Assembly: GCA_034698045.1 (NCBI GenBank)
Contig: JAQGAU010000005.1
Coordinates: forward strand, 19,501 to 83,500
Length of the DNA: 64,000 nucleotides
Origin: Paramacrobiotus richtersi
Taxonomy: Eukaryota > Tardigrada > Eutardigrada > Parachela > Macrobiotidae
Direction: 5' to 3'
Made by a program: the position numbers and the translations under genes. Below the pieces are notes generated by a model, which did no database searches, was not told the origin of the DNA, and saw only the letters and a program-made list of their open reading frames with translations. Positions within the stretch are counted from its first letter, which is position 1, and each line of letters opens with the position of its first letter. This document shows positions 1-12,685 of the stretch, piece by piece.

Positions 1-3000
1 TTATGGAGTATAACAGAATGGCTGAGACCGTGAAGAGGCGGGCTATTGATTCTGTAGCCTTGTTGTGGACCATCAGTAAAGGTGAGGATATCCCGGGTGT
101 GAAGAGTATGACTGCGGATCTACCGGAACATCTGACCGAAGAGATTCAAGTGGAGGATCTGATTCACTTGGTGGCTGGGGTACCGATATTTAAAAATATT
201 GAGGACCATATTCTGAAAAGTTTTGCTCCGGCTGTGCGGCGGTATTTGTTTCCGCCGGGAGAGTACATTATTCAGGTATGGTCAATTATATCAGCATCGA
301 TGACTGGAAAGCACTAACTCGTTATATTCCGCTTTACAGCATGGTGATTTGATTAACGAATTGTTCGTGATTCGGCGCGGTGTCTGCCAGATATTCCATC
401 CAGAACAGCCAAGCATGGTTATCGGGGAACTGTATCCCGGGATGTACTTTGGTGAAATTGGATTTCTGTTCAATCATAACGAGATCGTTAGCGTCAAGAC
501 GGTCACTCACTGTGAAGTGCTGACCATTCCCCGACCAGCTTTCGACAAAGTGGCAGCATCCGTGAAATGGTTTTCCCACCAAATGAAAGTCATTGCGCAG
601 GATCATAAATATTATCTGGATATGTGTAACGCAGGTACGCGGCTCACCACTAATAAGATATATAATATATTTGATCTATAGCCAAAATTGTTTCCAGCGC
701 GACTGGCAAAGAGTGTGACCAAGAAACGCAGAGAGGAATCGCCGGTCAAGATGAGCGAAGCGCAGAAACGACGACTCCGCTTCCGCGACGATTTCAACTC
801 GTTGAGTGTGCATCCAATGACAATGTATCTTTACCGCCTGTTGATGAACCGCACCATCGAGGTGGATGGACGGTTTCTCTACATATGGGAACAGGTGCGC
901 CTGGTAGAAGCGACCATTATGTTCGTTTTGATCCTGATGCAAGTCACGTACCAGCTCTTTGACCTTTGGCTATTCGTCATCTTGTATCTCTGTGATATTT
1001 ACGCATTTGTGGACATTTACATCAAATTCCACGTCCAGTATTACAACGAAACGAATATTTTGGTTACTCACCCGTTTATGACGGCGAGACGTTATTTACG
1101 CTCAAACTTCTGGATTGATTTGTTGGCTGCTTTCCCCTTTGAGTTATGTCTGTTGATGACTGGAGGAGGAACTGCACTGCGGACGGATTTGCTACATGCG
1201 GCTGTGTATCTTCGACTGAACCGAACGCTCCAAGTGTACAGAGTTCCGCAAGCTTTTGCTTTCTACGTAAGACAATTTAGTTGGTTAACCGTTAATTAGT
1301 CTACCAGGCTTACACTAACTTTGGCTCTCTGCATTAGGAAGCCGATATCAAAAAGGATAAATCAACGACATTTTTGATCAAATTCGTGAACTACTTCGTT
1401 CTCTTCGTTATCTTCGCCACAGCTATGCCATACACGGTCCAATGTACACCGTCGACGTGCGGATTTAATGTTACTTCGTGCAGTGAGTACCATCGGAGTA
1501 TCAATTACCCGCAGGTGGCGGTTACACAGGGTTTGCATTACAGATACTACAACTGATCTGGATGGTCACGTAACATACAACGAAACTTCCAGAGGTTGCA
1601 TGGACACATCCTATCTTTCTCTGGCGGGAATTAACAGCACAACGTCGCCCTGGGACCAGTTTGTCGGTGGTTTCTACTGGGCCGTGACGACTGTCACGGT
1701 AGTCGGGTACGGTGATATTCGCGCCACCAATGAATCGGAGCACTACATCTTCCTGTCGACGATGGTCGCAGGATACATTTTCTTCAACTATATCATCGCT
1801 AGCATTGCGGCTGCACAAGCCAATTCCGATGCACGACGCTCACGATTCTTTGACCGTTTAAAGTGCATTAAGCAATACATGCATCACGAGCATTTGTCCA
1901 AGAAACTAAAGCACAGGATCGTCCGCTACTATGAGTACTTATGGCTTCGCACCCACGGCATTGATCCGCAAACACTGATCGCTGGATTACCTCCATCACT
2001 CACATCAGAACTGGCGCTGCAGTTATACCGTAAGGTCATCGAGCAAGTATCCATTTTCAAAAATACACCAACTGGATTCAAAAAGATGTTGGCGTCCATA
2101 ATGAAACCTTTGTATGTTATGGAGGGGGAATATGTTATTCGTCAGGACGACGTGGGAACGGATTTGTTTTTCATGTATCGAGGAAGCATCGAGGTGCACT
2201 ACAGCAATGGATTTAAAGCTCCACAGCAGATCCGCTCTGGCCGAATGATCGGAGAGGTGGCATTCTTTCGCAATGAGACGTCCAAACTGAGCTTCCGGGC
2301 GGCCGAGAATAGCGATTTGTATTATGTTACCAGAGCGGAGTTTGATGCGATCCTCGAACACTTCCCGGATGTGAAAGCTAAGCTGGTGGAGGATATCCTT
2401 TCTAATCTGACAGTGGAGGATGATCACAAAGCTGCCACGGGCGGAAAGAATGCGGCACAGATGAGGCGTCATCGGTTCCGCGATTCATTAGCGGCCGTTC
2501 GGAAAAAGAAGATACCAACGAGTCAGCGAATCAGATTGATGACTAAACATGTGTTCCGGTCGGACGATAGGTGGATAAAGTATTTTAGCAAGTACTTCGT
2601 CAACTTTATCCGGATGGTCTTGTCCATGTTGATAATGTATCAAGTTGCATTCACGGACCGGTCTTACGCAGTACACTATGTCTTGGAGTCAGTGTTCCTC
2701 ATCAACATTATCACCCAGTTCAGAACCGGTTTCCTGGACGAATTTGGCAACGAAGTTATCAATCCGAAAAAGATTCGTCAGCGCTATTTGAAGCATGGGC
2801 TCATGATTGATCTGTTGATCTCGTTTCCGTACGAGATCCTCAGTTTGGCAGCGCCAGATGACATAAGACCGAAACTTTGGGCTTACTTGAGGCTGCTAAA
2901 AGTTCCTGCAATGCTATACCGTGCGATCACCTTCTTCCACGGCTGGTTGGCCGAACTGGACATCAGCATCCTCTTTGTGCGTTTAACGTACTCGTTCACA

Positions 3001-4026
3001 CAACTGTTGTTTTCGCTGCACTTCTTCTGTTGCGTTGCTTATTACATTGCCTGTCCGGATGGAAACTGTGATTACGAAAACGCCTGGACGAATAAGGTTA
3101 ATCTTACAGACAGTAGCGCAGGTAGTAGATATATTGTTACGCTGTATTGGATCACTACCACAGCGACGACAACCGGGTACGGAGATATAATCCCAACAAC
3201 TAACTTGGAGAGGATCTTCATCTGCGTAGTGCAGGTTGCTGGAAAATTTCTTTTTGGTATTATTGTCGGGGATATCGCGTCCACTTTGGCCAATTTGGAA
3301 ATTAGCCGACAGAATTTTGAAAGCCGCTTCCAGGCCATTAAGACATACCTCCTTGATCAACAAGCCAATAACTCCATCGTTGATCGGGTCCAGAAGTATT
3401 TTGACTATTTATGGAAAACAGATAAAGGTGTGGATGACATAAATAGTGTGTTGAATGATGCACCGTTCTGCCTCCGGGCAGAGATATGTTTTGCTGTGCA
3501 CCAACGTGATTTGCGCGAGGTAAACGTTTTATAGTTTTTTTGGCTTTCATTGCCTCATGATTATATATTCACAGCTGGCACTTTTTCGCGATGCATCCGA
3601 TGCGTTCCTTCGAATGATCAGCACCTGTATGCATCAAGTCCAGTTTGTGCCTGGGGATTATATTATTCAGCAAGGTGATTTGGTGGAAGAAATGTATTTT
3701 CTCCATCGCGGTGAAGTGGTGGAAGTGGAGAGCGGGGTGGAGATTGGGGTGCTACGGAGGGGAAGTAACGTTAACTGGCAAGCGTTGCTGATTGATTGGC
3801 CAGCATCTCGCACTGTCCGTGCAACGGACCACTGCGAGGTATATGTGCTGACCAGGGCGGATCTCGAGCAGGTAGGTGGGGGTGTTTCAGAAGTTCTGTA
3901 CAAGAGTGACTTATCAGGTCGTTCCAGGTGGTTTCGAAGTATTCTGCTCAAATGGGACACATCTGCATGACGAACAGAATTCGCCTAAGGGACCTACTGG
4001 AAGAAGAAAAAGTGGAACTGGATTAG
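1..4026 (+). CDS. CNGK-type multi-repeat K+-selective cyclic-nucleotide-gated channel (3' part; 5' end outside window)
   Basis: Exons by splice phase: 1-275, 340-634, 698-1266, 1338-1482, 1544-3519, 3575-3871, 3928-4026 (stop TAG). About 1217 residues are visible. The order is the C-linker and cyclic-nucleotide-binding domain (CNBD) of an upstream repeat, a six-helix repeat with pore signature VVGYGDI (GYGD at 1705-1716), its CNBD (about 2050-2420), a second six-helix repeat with TTGYGDI (GYGD at 3175-3186), and a last CNBD. GYG in both visible pores indicates K+ selectivity. Several channel repeats in one chain, each followed by a CNBD, is the layout of CNGK (tetraKCNG), the cGMP-gated K+ channel of sea-urchin sperm flagella. 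HCN, CNG and EAG channels carry one repeat per chain, so I exclude them. The final CNBD has lost the usual GE...R-x-A phosphate-binding signature. The gene is convergent with CFAP43. Confidence 0.85.
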
Positions 4027-4175
4027 AAGAGATAATCGCTCGCCTTTGGACTATTTGTATGGAGCTTAGCGTCGCCGCTGTCTTGTTAGTGTTTATTTAG
4101 TTGAGTGTATATGATAAACATACCATATGATAAACTGATATTTGTTGAATGTTTTGATAAACTGATGAGGTATTT

Positions 4176-4181
4176 AATAAA
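4176..4181 (+). other. poly(A) signal of the CNGK-type channel gene
   Basis: AATAAA lies 150 bp after the channel stop codon. On the opposite strand an AATAAA (TTTATT at 4092-4097) lies about 200 bp beyond the CFAP43 stop. The two convergent transcripts could therefore overlap in their 3' UTRs. Confidence 0.5.
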
Positions 4182-4292
4182 GCCAATCACGCCTTAGTAA
4201 AGGCCTACGCCATTGCGAATGATTATGATTTACGAATGGACTCGTCCACAAGGATTAAAACATATCGTAAATTACGGAAGTGAAACCCTATT

Positions 4293-7200
4293 TCAAGGAT
4301 TTCGTAGGTCTTGATAAATAGCTGGAAATGTTCGCTTTTGCCAGCGCCATAGTTCTTCTCTGTAGTATTCCATTCGTTTCTTTTGTTGTTTCACCTTCGC
4401 CTGTATACGGAGCCGTCGCCATATCAAATCTCGTCTTTTCTCACTTTCGGCAACATCAGCTTGTACCCCTGTAACGTAAGCAAATTCAGCATTGACAATG
4501 TGCGACTTTTTACGTAGCAATATAATTGCCAAGGATCTTTGCTGAGTTAATTAATTTTACCAATATTTTCGCCAATCATTTTGCGCTCCTGCAGTTCGCA
4601 TGTCAGACCACGCATTGTTGCTTCTGCGTTGTGGCGCTCATTTTCCAAGGCTACCAGCTTCTTGTACAACTGCTGCAACTTGTATTCCAGTGTCTCGAGA
4701 TTTTTCTTGAAAATCTAAGGGAAGCAGCAATTAGCGTGACTACAATAAAGATGCGCAATTAATACCGTTTTCTGCTGTCGCAGGTTCTGTTTTAATCTCG
4801 AGAACTTTCGATCGCGATATTCGTTTAAATCCTTTCCCACAATCTGACAAAAAGAACGCCCGTTATATCGTTACATATTGTATTTACATTATTTAGGTGG
4901 GCTAACCTTGCGTATTTCTCTGGGGGCAACCTGGGTCTTTATAAAATTCTTCTCATACTCGTAATCCACAATTTTCTCTTGCTGCACTTCCCTTTCCCAC
5001 TGAAGCAGTAGTATGGCTTCGCGAAACTGGATGACTTGCTCGATAACTTTCATTTTCTTCCGGCATTCATTCTACAGATGAACGGGAAGTTAGACAACAT
5101 TAGAACAAATGGGTGACCTTTCTCGCTTGTCCGCAATAATCGCGCTTTTGCGGCGTCGCAATGTACCTGTAGCTCAGCGTTCATATCCTGAATTTGTTTG
5201 GTTCGGATCAATACTACCCGTTCGTTGAAGTCCGCGAATGGTGCAAATTCCGCTTCTATCTGCCCGTGGGTTACGGTAAGGATAAAATCACTGTTTGTCT
5301 CCAACATCATCTGCTTTCGTTCGATTTCTCCCAGCTGCATCTGTGCATTCTCCACCTTCCCTTGTAATGCCTTCTCCAAGCCTGCATAATCACCATACAT
5401 TCCTTGATAAAGTTCCAACTCCATGTGTTTCAACCAGAATTCCATCTCGGATTCCATTTTCCGCCGGCGGTACTCGCAGTACTTATGCCACACTTTATAA
5501 TCAATATCTTCCGGACGCTGCTCAGGATCCTCGATTGTCCGGAGACTATTGTAGAACTCTTCCGTCACCTTTTCTTTTAGTTCAGCCGTGCGTGGCCGAC
5601 ACAGCTGTCCCTCGTAGTAGGTGGCCTGTTTCAGACCACGAAACAAATGCGGCCGCTTGCGATACATAGATACCAACCGTTTCCCGTCTAAATCAGACAG
5701 ATCGTGTAGTTCCCGTTTGATCATATAATCCAGCCCAGAATCCCGCCTGGCGCATTCATCATACTGCTCCCGAATCATTTCAAGCATTTTCTGTGCCCTG
5801 TTTCCGTTTGCTTTCACATAGTCGGCTAATTTCGTTGTTTGAGCTGAGCGGCTCTGGATATCTGTTGCCCAGGATTTCACTTGGTCCAGGTAGAGCAGAC
5901 GTTGTCGGATATACATAGCTCTCAAATCAATAAGACTGCTGGCGAACACAGCTCGCTCTTTAAGCCGTCTGAGCTCGTTGAAATCAGTTTGGAACGCCTC
6001 AATGAGCTTATGACAAGTTCGTGTAACGTCGTCTGGATTTATTAAAATCTCCTCAACGGGGGCCGTGATCTTCGGCTGGTGTGCAGCAATGCGTAATGCC
6101 GATAAGGATTTCCAAAGATTCACTGTAAGCAAAAATAAAGTAGCCTTACGCGCAAATAACAATAACAGACACAAATGGGAGGAAAGCAGGCTGGACATGC
6201 ATCGTTACCTGCATTTGCCTTTGCACGTGTACGCTCTGCATTGACCGCTGCATTGTGACGGGACTGAAGTATCAGTGCGTAATTCAAATCGTCGAGGTTC
6301 AGATAAAATGGTAAAGGTAAGTGTCGCTCGTTCATATACTGCAAAATCTCCTCCTCGGACACATGGTACAAAACATGACCGGGATTCTCATCGTTTGCCA
6401 ATGCTGACGGCACAATGGGAAAGTCTAGCGAATGAAGACCTCCGTTATGCTGTGCAACGACCTTCTCGACTAGCGCGTAGTTGTGGTGCAATGTCGATAG
6501 AAGATGAGCTTTCCCATTAAGAATCGCTTCGAACCGTTTGTTGAATTCGTCTTTGATCAGAATCCCGCAAGATCGCAATAAAGCCAGCTGCTGAATTCTT
6601 TGAAATCTGGCTGTAATCATATCTTCATTGTACAGTAGGTTAAACAATTCGCCCCTTGAACCATCGTTCCCGGACAATAACCGCATGGTCTGCTTAGTAT
6701 AATCCTCGCCTGACGTGTAAATTGTATCTAGGCCCATTACTTTGACGGGCTCTCTACGATTGTCGGTCTCGGTCCCCAGACGGTTGTAGCGCTCGACGTG
6801 TTGACATAAATTTCGTTGAAGCTGGACGCGCCTTTCCATTAATGTAACTTCTGGCGATCGCTTCGGAACAGGAAAATTTTTGATTTTGCCATCACCCGTC
6901 AGACTGTAGATGCTGTGTAATTTGGTTTCAAGGGGAGTCCAATAACGTGCAAGCAGACGTTCTTTGTATAGTTCCTGCTCTATTATTTCCAGTGATGCGT
7001 TGAGTCGAGCATTCTTCAACTCCTTATCTTGTGTTTTTCTTAAACTTTTCCATTCCGGGTCCACAAGTTCAAAGGCTTCTTCCGGAACTCGTTCCAAGCA
7101 GTTCTTCCAAGTATTCCTTGTGTAGTAATCCGCTAATCGCTTGCGCAGTTTATTATGTTTTTCTTTCAGATTTTCAGACTGAAGAGCAAGCTTGACGCTT

Positions 7201-9815
7201 CTGGCTTCCATATATAACTTCGTTTTTATTTCTAGCCAGGGCTCATCTTGCGCGCCTGTTTCGACTGACTGCGGCATAGGTGAACCGCATGGCAAGAGAA
7301 AATTTGCATCGAGAGTAGGAAGCCCGTTGATAGCTTCAATATCTTTACGAATATCGTCAGTGTGTCTAATCCATACGTCGGTCACCAGATCGTTGACAAC
7401 TGGAAGCGAACGACAAACCAGCCTGCCGTCCTTTGTCAAAATAAACGAGCGATTACGTAGACCACGCTGTCTTATAGACACAGCCTTTGGTTGACCAATC
7501 AGCAGCTTGTCCTCCAACACAGCGGTAAATTTTTCATCCGTGGCATACAACGAAACCGTTCCCTGTTTATTACATATCATCACGTATTTTCCACCGGAAA
7601 ACAGTTTCAGATGGCAAATTGGAAAATCTAGCGATTCCGTTATCTCTACAAGCTCGGGCGCCGTAATCCATGTATCACTGTAAGCATGGGCCAAATGTTT
7701 TGTTGCCGTCACCAAAAACGCTGAGCAGTTGTTCTCCAGGTCGAAAACCATTATCGGAATTTTCAGCTTTAATTTGCGAACGTCGATTTTACTGTGGTCA
7801 AAATCATGCAGTGGACTGGCGAAGTAGTTATCGGGATGCTGGAGTAGATCGTCAACAACGCGAAAGGTCACGATGTCCATTGCTCCTTCGTCCGGATTGC
7901 GGGTTAAAGTCATCATTACAAATATTTGAGCGTTGGAATGTACGCAGCGTAAGTCGCAAATCGCAGCTAGCATCTTGAGGACTCCCAGCACCTCCCATCG
8001 TCGAGACGGAGATCCGGACAAAATTGTCAGAACAGACCGATCATTGTCGCCAGCTGCGAATAAAACTCTTCCTGTAGGATCGTACCATAGTTTTGACACG
8101 GTGGAGGAGAACAATCGTATTTTATGAACCATCCTTGGAGTTTCGCCATGAACAGATCGTAAGCAGTCCAGAAAGCACAGATAGCCGTATGTTGTGCCCA
8201 AACAGACACAGCGATACAAGGGACAGACAGCCATGACCGCAATCGGTACAGTGAGTTGACATGCAATCAGCGCTTCGTTATCATTATTCCAAACCTTGAA
8301 GACTCCATGCTGTTGCAAGGAAAGGAAGCAGCCATCATGAAACCTGTCCAGATCGGTATACGGTGAAATTTCATCTCGGCTTAGGAGATGCCGGGCTAAA
8401 GAGCCATTGGAATGAAACGACAAAAGGTCGCAATCCATAGTCATTCCAAACCAGCGCTCGCGGCATGGATGTCCCCAAATGCTTTCAAATCTGTTCTCCA
8501 GTCGCACAACATGATTTTCAATGACATCAGTAGGAAACCGCATCTTAACAACGTCAATATCTCCATCGGCATTCAGTGCGATAACGCCTTCTTTGAAGGA
8601 GAGGATCTGTCTGATGGATGCATGAGCGTTGCCGTACGTCAGTATAACCGGTTCGGTAGTGCCTTGATGTAGATCAAAATACAGTAACTTTCCCTCTTGT
8701 GTACCAATGTACATAGCACCGTCCACATGCCAAGTGTGGCACGTCGGAATAAAGCGCTTTCTTCCAAGAATTTCGTCAATGAATATTTCAGAAACATCTG
8801 GAGGCACCTGGGCTATCGCAGATAGACTCATAAAATCGGCCGGGTTAGACGTGTTGATGGCTTGGAAAAGGTCAGTGATTTGGCGCGCTTGCGAGGAGTC
8901 ATCGTACGGAACGTTGAAAGGACTAAAAACGCGACAACATAATTATATCACTTCTTGACATCATAACTAGAACGGCAAAATATGTATTTATTACAGAATG
9001 CTTCCATTAATCACCGTTGTATTAAGTAACAAGAATGCAACAAAATAAAAGCAAAGAAGAGAAAAAAGTACCGTTCGCATACAACCGGGGCGTCTTTATC
9101 TTCATCTGGTAAACCATGGTCGATGGTAAACACTCTGATGGAAGTTTCGCTGATAATGCAGAAATCGCGCCAGTTGCACGGACAACAGGAAAGGTGCAAG
9201 TTCGGACTGTAAAGGTCGTGTTTTGTATATTTCGTCACCAGCACCTGCGTGTCCCAGTTCCTGGAGTAAATGACAATCGTAAAAGCGAAATTCTAGTGAG
9301 CGGTGGATAGCGTTTGACAAAACGATACCATATGGTTATCTGGCATTCCGGTTGTCCGGTTAGTAACAGCGCAAGCTTCGTGTACGTAAAGCAGACATCC
9401 AGAAGTTCGCTAACGCTGCTATCTGTAACAGAGACAAATCTTGTTAGAACGTTATCCCTCATCATTAATAGGGAAAATATAAGGCGGCCACCATTCCAGC
9501 GTGCATATATACCCTCTGGAATGTACCCTCTATCCGGGATACTTCCACAAACTCCGGATATTTGTAGATCAGCGTTAATGGAGTGCCTCGTAACGCAGTG
9601 ATGGAGAAGAAGGCTTTTCCGGGAATAGTTCTGAAGAAACCGTATTCCCGGAACGGTATTTGAAACAACGTATCCCTACTGCTTTGATGAGGATGCAAGT
9701 CCGATAACGAAAGAAAACGGACGCACTGTCCGCAAGTGTAGCCGAAATCATTGTTGTTGATGAACTGGAGATCATCTCCAAATGGTCCCTTAACGAAACT
9801 GTAGCAAACAAGCAT
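4293..9815 (-). CDS. CFAP43: Cilia- and flagella-associated protein 43 (CFAP43)
   Basis: Nine exons, in transcript order: 9815-9527, 9422-9329, 9260-9072, 8922-6209, 6122-5167, 5071-4907, 4843-4766, 4714-4561, 4468-4293. All phases agree and give 1604 residues, close to the vertebrate protein (about 1660). The N-terminal half is WD40 propeller: TIWNWDTQ spans the exon 2/3 join, followed by CNWRDFCIISETSIRVFTID. The C-terminal half is long coiled coil and contains the family stretch LTVTHGQIEAEF...VVLIRTKQIQDMNAEL and QWEREVQQEKI. CFAP43 with CFAP44 forms the tether/tether-head complex at inner dynein arm f of motile axonemes and is needed for sperm flagella. CFAP44 is the closest alternative; length and the C-terminal motifs favour CFAP43. 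The ATG at 9815 is the first in frame; a small upstream exon cannot be excluded. Confidence 0.85.
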
Positions 9816-10736
9816 GGTTAACAGACGCAAACCCAAATGTGCCGTCTGACTGCCAGTGGCCCGGGCGATGCTATCAGAGTCTACAGCAGGCGTGCTGCAA
9901 GATCTTTATCAGAGTCTAGCGTGTGAAAGTCAGCACGAACGCGGCACGCCTGCTGTTTGAGGCCGCGCCCGGATCACTGAGGCTGAGAGTCAAACTGTAC
10001 ATCGTGTTTCCGCCAGCCTCCGGACCCAGCGACATGTCCTATTCTCGTATCAAAACGTCTGAAGAAATCGGTATCCTGATGTAAAATATTTGATAGTCAT
10101 CAGACGTAGACCACAGTTTCTCAACATTTCCAAGGTTTGTTTGTTCAAACGGTAATTCAGATTAATGCCATGAATTATTGATCATAAATCTTAGCAGTAC
10201 TGTCACTGACAATTTCAACAGGTATTCGGTAAAATCTTGTAAAAGTAAAAGGCGTGAGCAGTCATTTCGACGTCTGTGGGGATACATCTTGCAAGCGTGA
10301 CATGGTCCTTCAGTACTGGTGTATAATTTCAGAAAAACACCGACGCAACTAAACTAGCGTAGCTAAGGCGTAGCAACAATCACCGCATTGTTTGGTTCGA
10401 AACAAACAATCAATCAGACTGTGACGGGATCGTATCCCGTTTTCTCTTGATAGCACCCGAACATCTTTTTGATCCTGCAGTTTCTTACCGCGACCTTATT
10501 ACAACTAACGGCTGCAGTGTCCCTGCGAACGGTACCTGAACCCTTCGTCTTTTTACAATTCAATCTTTTGTTGCATTTTTTGTTGAGCCCGTAATAACGC
10601 TCTATGGCAACTGGAATCTCTACCATTTATAATCTGGGAATCGGCTTGCAGTGCTGCTATGTGCAGCCATAAAATCTTGTACTATTTATCCAACGTTCCA
10701 TAAACCAACCCCGATGTTGGCAGTGTGCGAGCGGTG
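9816..10736. other. Divergent intergenic region between CFAP43 and the coiled-coil gene
   Basis: No convincing exon. It should hold the promoters of both flanking genes. A 13-bp perfect inverted repeat lies at 9883-9895 and 9944-9956, about 70-140 bp upstream of the CFAP43 start. The direct repeat TATCAGAGTCTA occurs inside the same stretch. The short minus ORF at 10414-10626 has no recognisable feature. Confidence 0.4.
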
Positions 10737-11573
10737 ATGAACAGAGACCGCGACCGCTTATCGAGTTATCGAACGAATCGAGTCTCCATCCAATCGCACC
10801 GCAATTATGCCAGTAACGATGGCGACCCATACCCGGGCCCGGACATTATTCCCTACCAGTGCCCAGCCACCCCCTGCGGCGTTAACGTCACATCGGCTCC
10901 TTCTGCCAGTATGGAGACCGGGTGCGGAATGCGTACTTCCCGGGTACAGGCCATGAAAAACCGTCTCGACGACCTGGAGCCGAAAGTCAACTGCATCGAC
11001 GAGAAAATGGAAAGGGTACGAGAAGCCACAGAAAAATTCGGTGACCTGGTAATGACCCGACGTAAAGAGGTTGAGGATCTGGAGAGGGGTCTCATGGACC
11101 GAGTGACGCGTACAGAACAGAAAGTACAAAACTTTACACGCGAGATCAGCGATCTTAAAGTTGATTCGGAGACCGATAATGCTGCACTGCGTCAGTCAGT
11201 CACTTCGCTGACCGCGGAGGTTGCCTGTATGCGTACCTGGGTTCTGGAGAACTTGAGACAAATCCACTCCAAGCTGGACCTGAAAGATCAGGAGCACGGT
11301 AATTTTAAGGGACATTTCCATGAGCGTTTGAGTGGATGTGAGCAAGGCTGTTCGATGAGAACCGACGATCTGCAGTGCTTGAAGGCGGAAGTAGATTCGA
11401 AATTTGCTGCCATCAAGGAAGCACTATCGGGGCATTTTCCGGGCCGACCTTCACGTCCAGATGGACGTGGCTCCAGGAGCAGCAGTTACGACCGCGGTAA
11501 CTACGATCGTAGCAGCTATGATCGCGCTAGTCATGGTCGGAGTACTGGCATAGGGCCTGACTGGCAACGGTAA
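10737..11573 (+). CDS. Coiled-coil protein, function unknown
   Basis: Single open exon of 278 codons from ATG 10737; the frame is open upstream but the codons there are not ATG. Residues about 1-65 are polar and disordered. Residues about 65-230 are heptad-like with many D/E/K/R (for example RLDDLEPKVNCIDEKMERV), which predicts a long parallel coiled coil. The tail is Arg/Ser/Gly-rich with a YDR repeat (SYDRGNYDRSSYDRASHGRS). There is no signal peptide or membrane segment. I do not recognise a family. GGTAACC at the stop codon could act as a splice donor, so a further 3' exon is possible. It sits head-to-head with CFAP43. Confidence 0.6.
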   Translation: MNRDRDRLSSYRTNRVSIQSHRNYASNDGDPYPGPDIIPYQCPATPCGVNVTSAPSASMETGCGMRTSRVQAMKNRLDDLEPKVNCIDEKMERVREATEKFGDLVMTRRKEVEDLERGLMDRVTRTEQKVQNFTREISDLKVDSETDNAALRQSVTSLTAEVACMRTWVLENLRQIHSKLDLKDQEHGNFKGHFHERLSGCEQGCSMRTDDLQCLKAEVDSKFAAIKEALSGHFPGRPSRPDGRGSRSSSYDRGNYDRSSYDRASHGRSTGIGPDWQR

Positions 11574-12142
11574 CCTTCGGCTTTGAGTTGGCTTTGTCAT
11601 GTGTACGTTGGATTTCTTTTAAAATCCCTTGTATGGCTTCTTTTAAATACATATGTGTTAGATGTGTTATATTTTGTTTGTTTCTAAATATGTGCTATGT
11701 GTGGCTTTGGCTTCTGGACAAGGCTCTGGTTCATCGTTATGCTGGACTGTGTTGCTTGGGTACGCTGTTGTGTCGCTGTAAACTGTGAAAACGATCGCAA
11801 AACAATCCATAAAAATAATTTAATTTTATTCTCGTATAAAATAATTCGTGAACTAATGATGATTGTTTATGTTGTTTGGAAATTCTATAGAAATTCTTTG
11901 TATGTATCAAATGTCGCGTGAAAACTATAAATCTGTGTTGGAAAAGTTGACCCGATTACTCATGACCTTAACAAATCAGGAAAGAAGCGAACCGAATGCC
12001 GAGTGCATTATTATTTATTCATAATGTGGTGCAATTTCGACATCAACACAGGCCATTAACTGATTCCGTTCTAAGCTGATAAACTAAACAGGTAATCATC
12101 AAAAACGAAATATGTACAGCTAGCTTTCCACAAGCCATAACT
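11574..12142. other. Intergenic, A/T-rich
   Basis: No coding signal seen. It contains T-rich and GTGT-rich stretches and would include the 3' UTR of the coiled-coil gene. A minus-strand frame at 12043-12270 runs into it with a hydrophobic segment (AVHISFLMITCLVYQL) and may be a C-terminal exon of the next ORF, but I could not find a phase-consistent join. Confidence 0.3.
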
Positions 12143-12685
12143 TTACAGTCGATCATATCGTTGACAAGAAAGTGATCGGCGCGGCATCCCATAACTCCCA
12201 GAAGATGCTTCCTTTCTTTGGCGGTTAAGAGCGTGGGACATGGCAAATTCCACTCGATCCCGCTCATCATTGACCCTCAGCCCCGAACTGTCCGCTTGTT
12301 GTGACGCATCCTTCATTAGAGCTGTTTCCTTAACCGGTGAGTACGGGACGTGACTTTGGTCCACAGCCTTGTCCTTGAATGTTTTCTCCGTCAGATTCTG
12401 ATTGTTCTCCTCGTTCTCCGTCCCGGGGCGGACCAGATAACATGGGCAGTCGTACTTCTCCCGGCAGACGCACGAGAGACGTTGTGCCGACCTGTCCTCC
12501 TCCGTCTTGTTCGAAGCTCTGAGCGCACGGCCATTCACTGGCCCTAATTGAGGTGCACTGTGATCAGATTGTGCCATCGGCGTTAAAGCCAACGGGGACA
12601 AGTCTGAGCTCACCTGCACAGCTGTTGAGAAACACTGCAGAGCGCTGGATGGTCCGCAGGTAGTTGTGTGGGAATCTTGCTCCAT
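12143..12685 (-). CDS. Uncharacterised ORF, possibly a partial gene model
   Basis: 181-residue open frame from ATG 12685 to a stop at 12143. It is polar with a Cys-rich patch (SCVCREKYDCPCY) followed by a disordered acidic/basic stretch. There is no homology I recognise. Antisense ORFs of similar length exist, so the coding evidence is mainly length and the Cys patch. The overlapping minus frame 12043-12270 contains a hydrophobic segment; a missed intron or a frameshift could join them. Confidence 0.3.
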   Translation of the reverse strand: MEQDSHTTTCGPSSALQCFSTAVQVSSDLSPLALTPMAQSDHSAPQLGPVNGRALRASNKTEEDRSAQRLSCVCREKYDCPCYLVRPGTENEENNQNLTEKTFKDKAVDQSHVPYSPVKETALMKDASQQADSSGLRVNDERDRVEFAMSHALNRQRKEASSGSYGMPRRSLSCQRYDRL

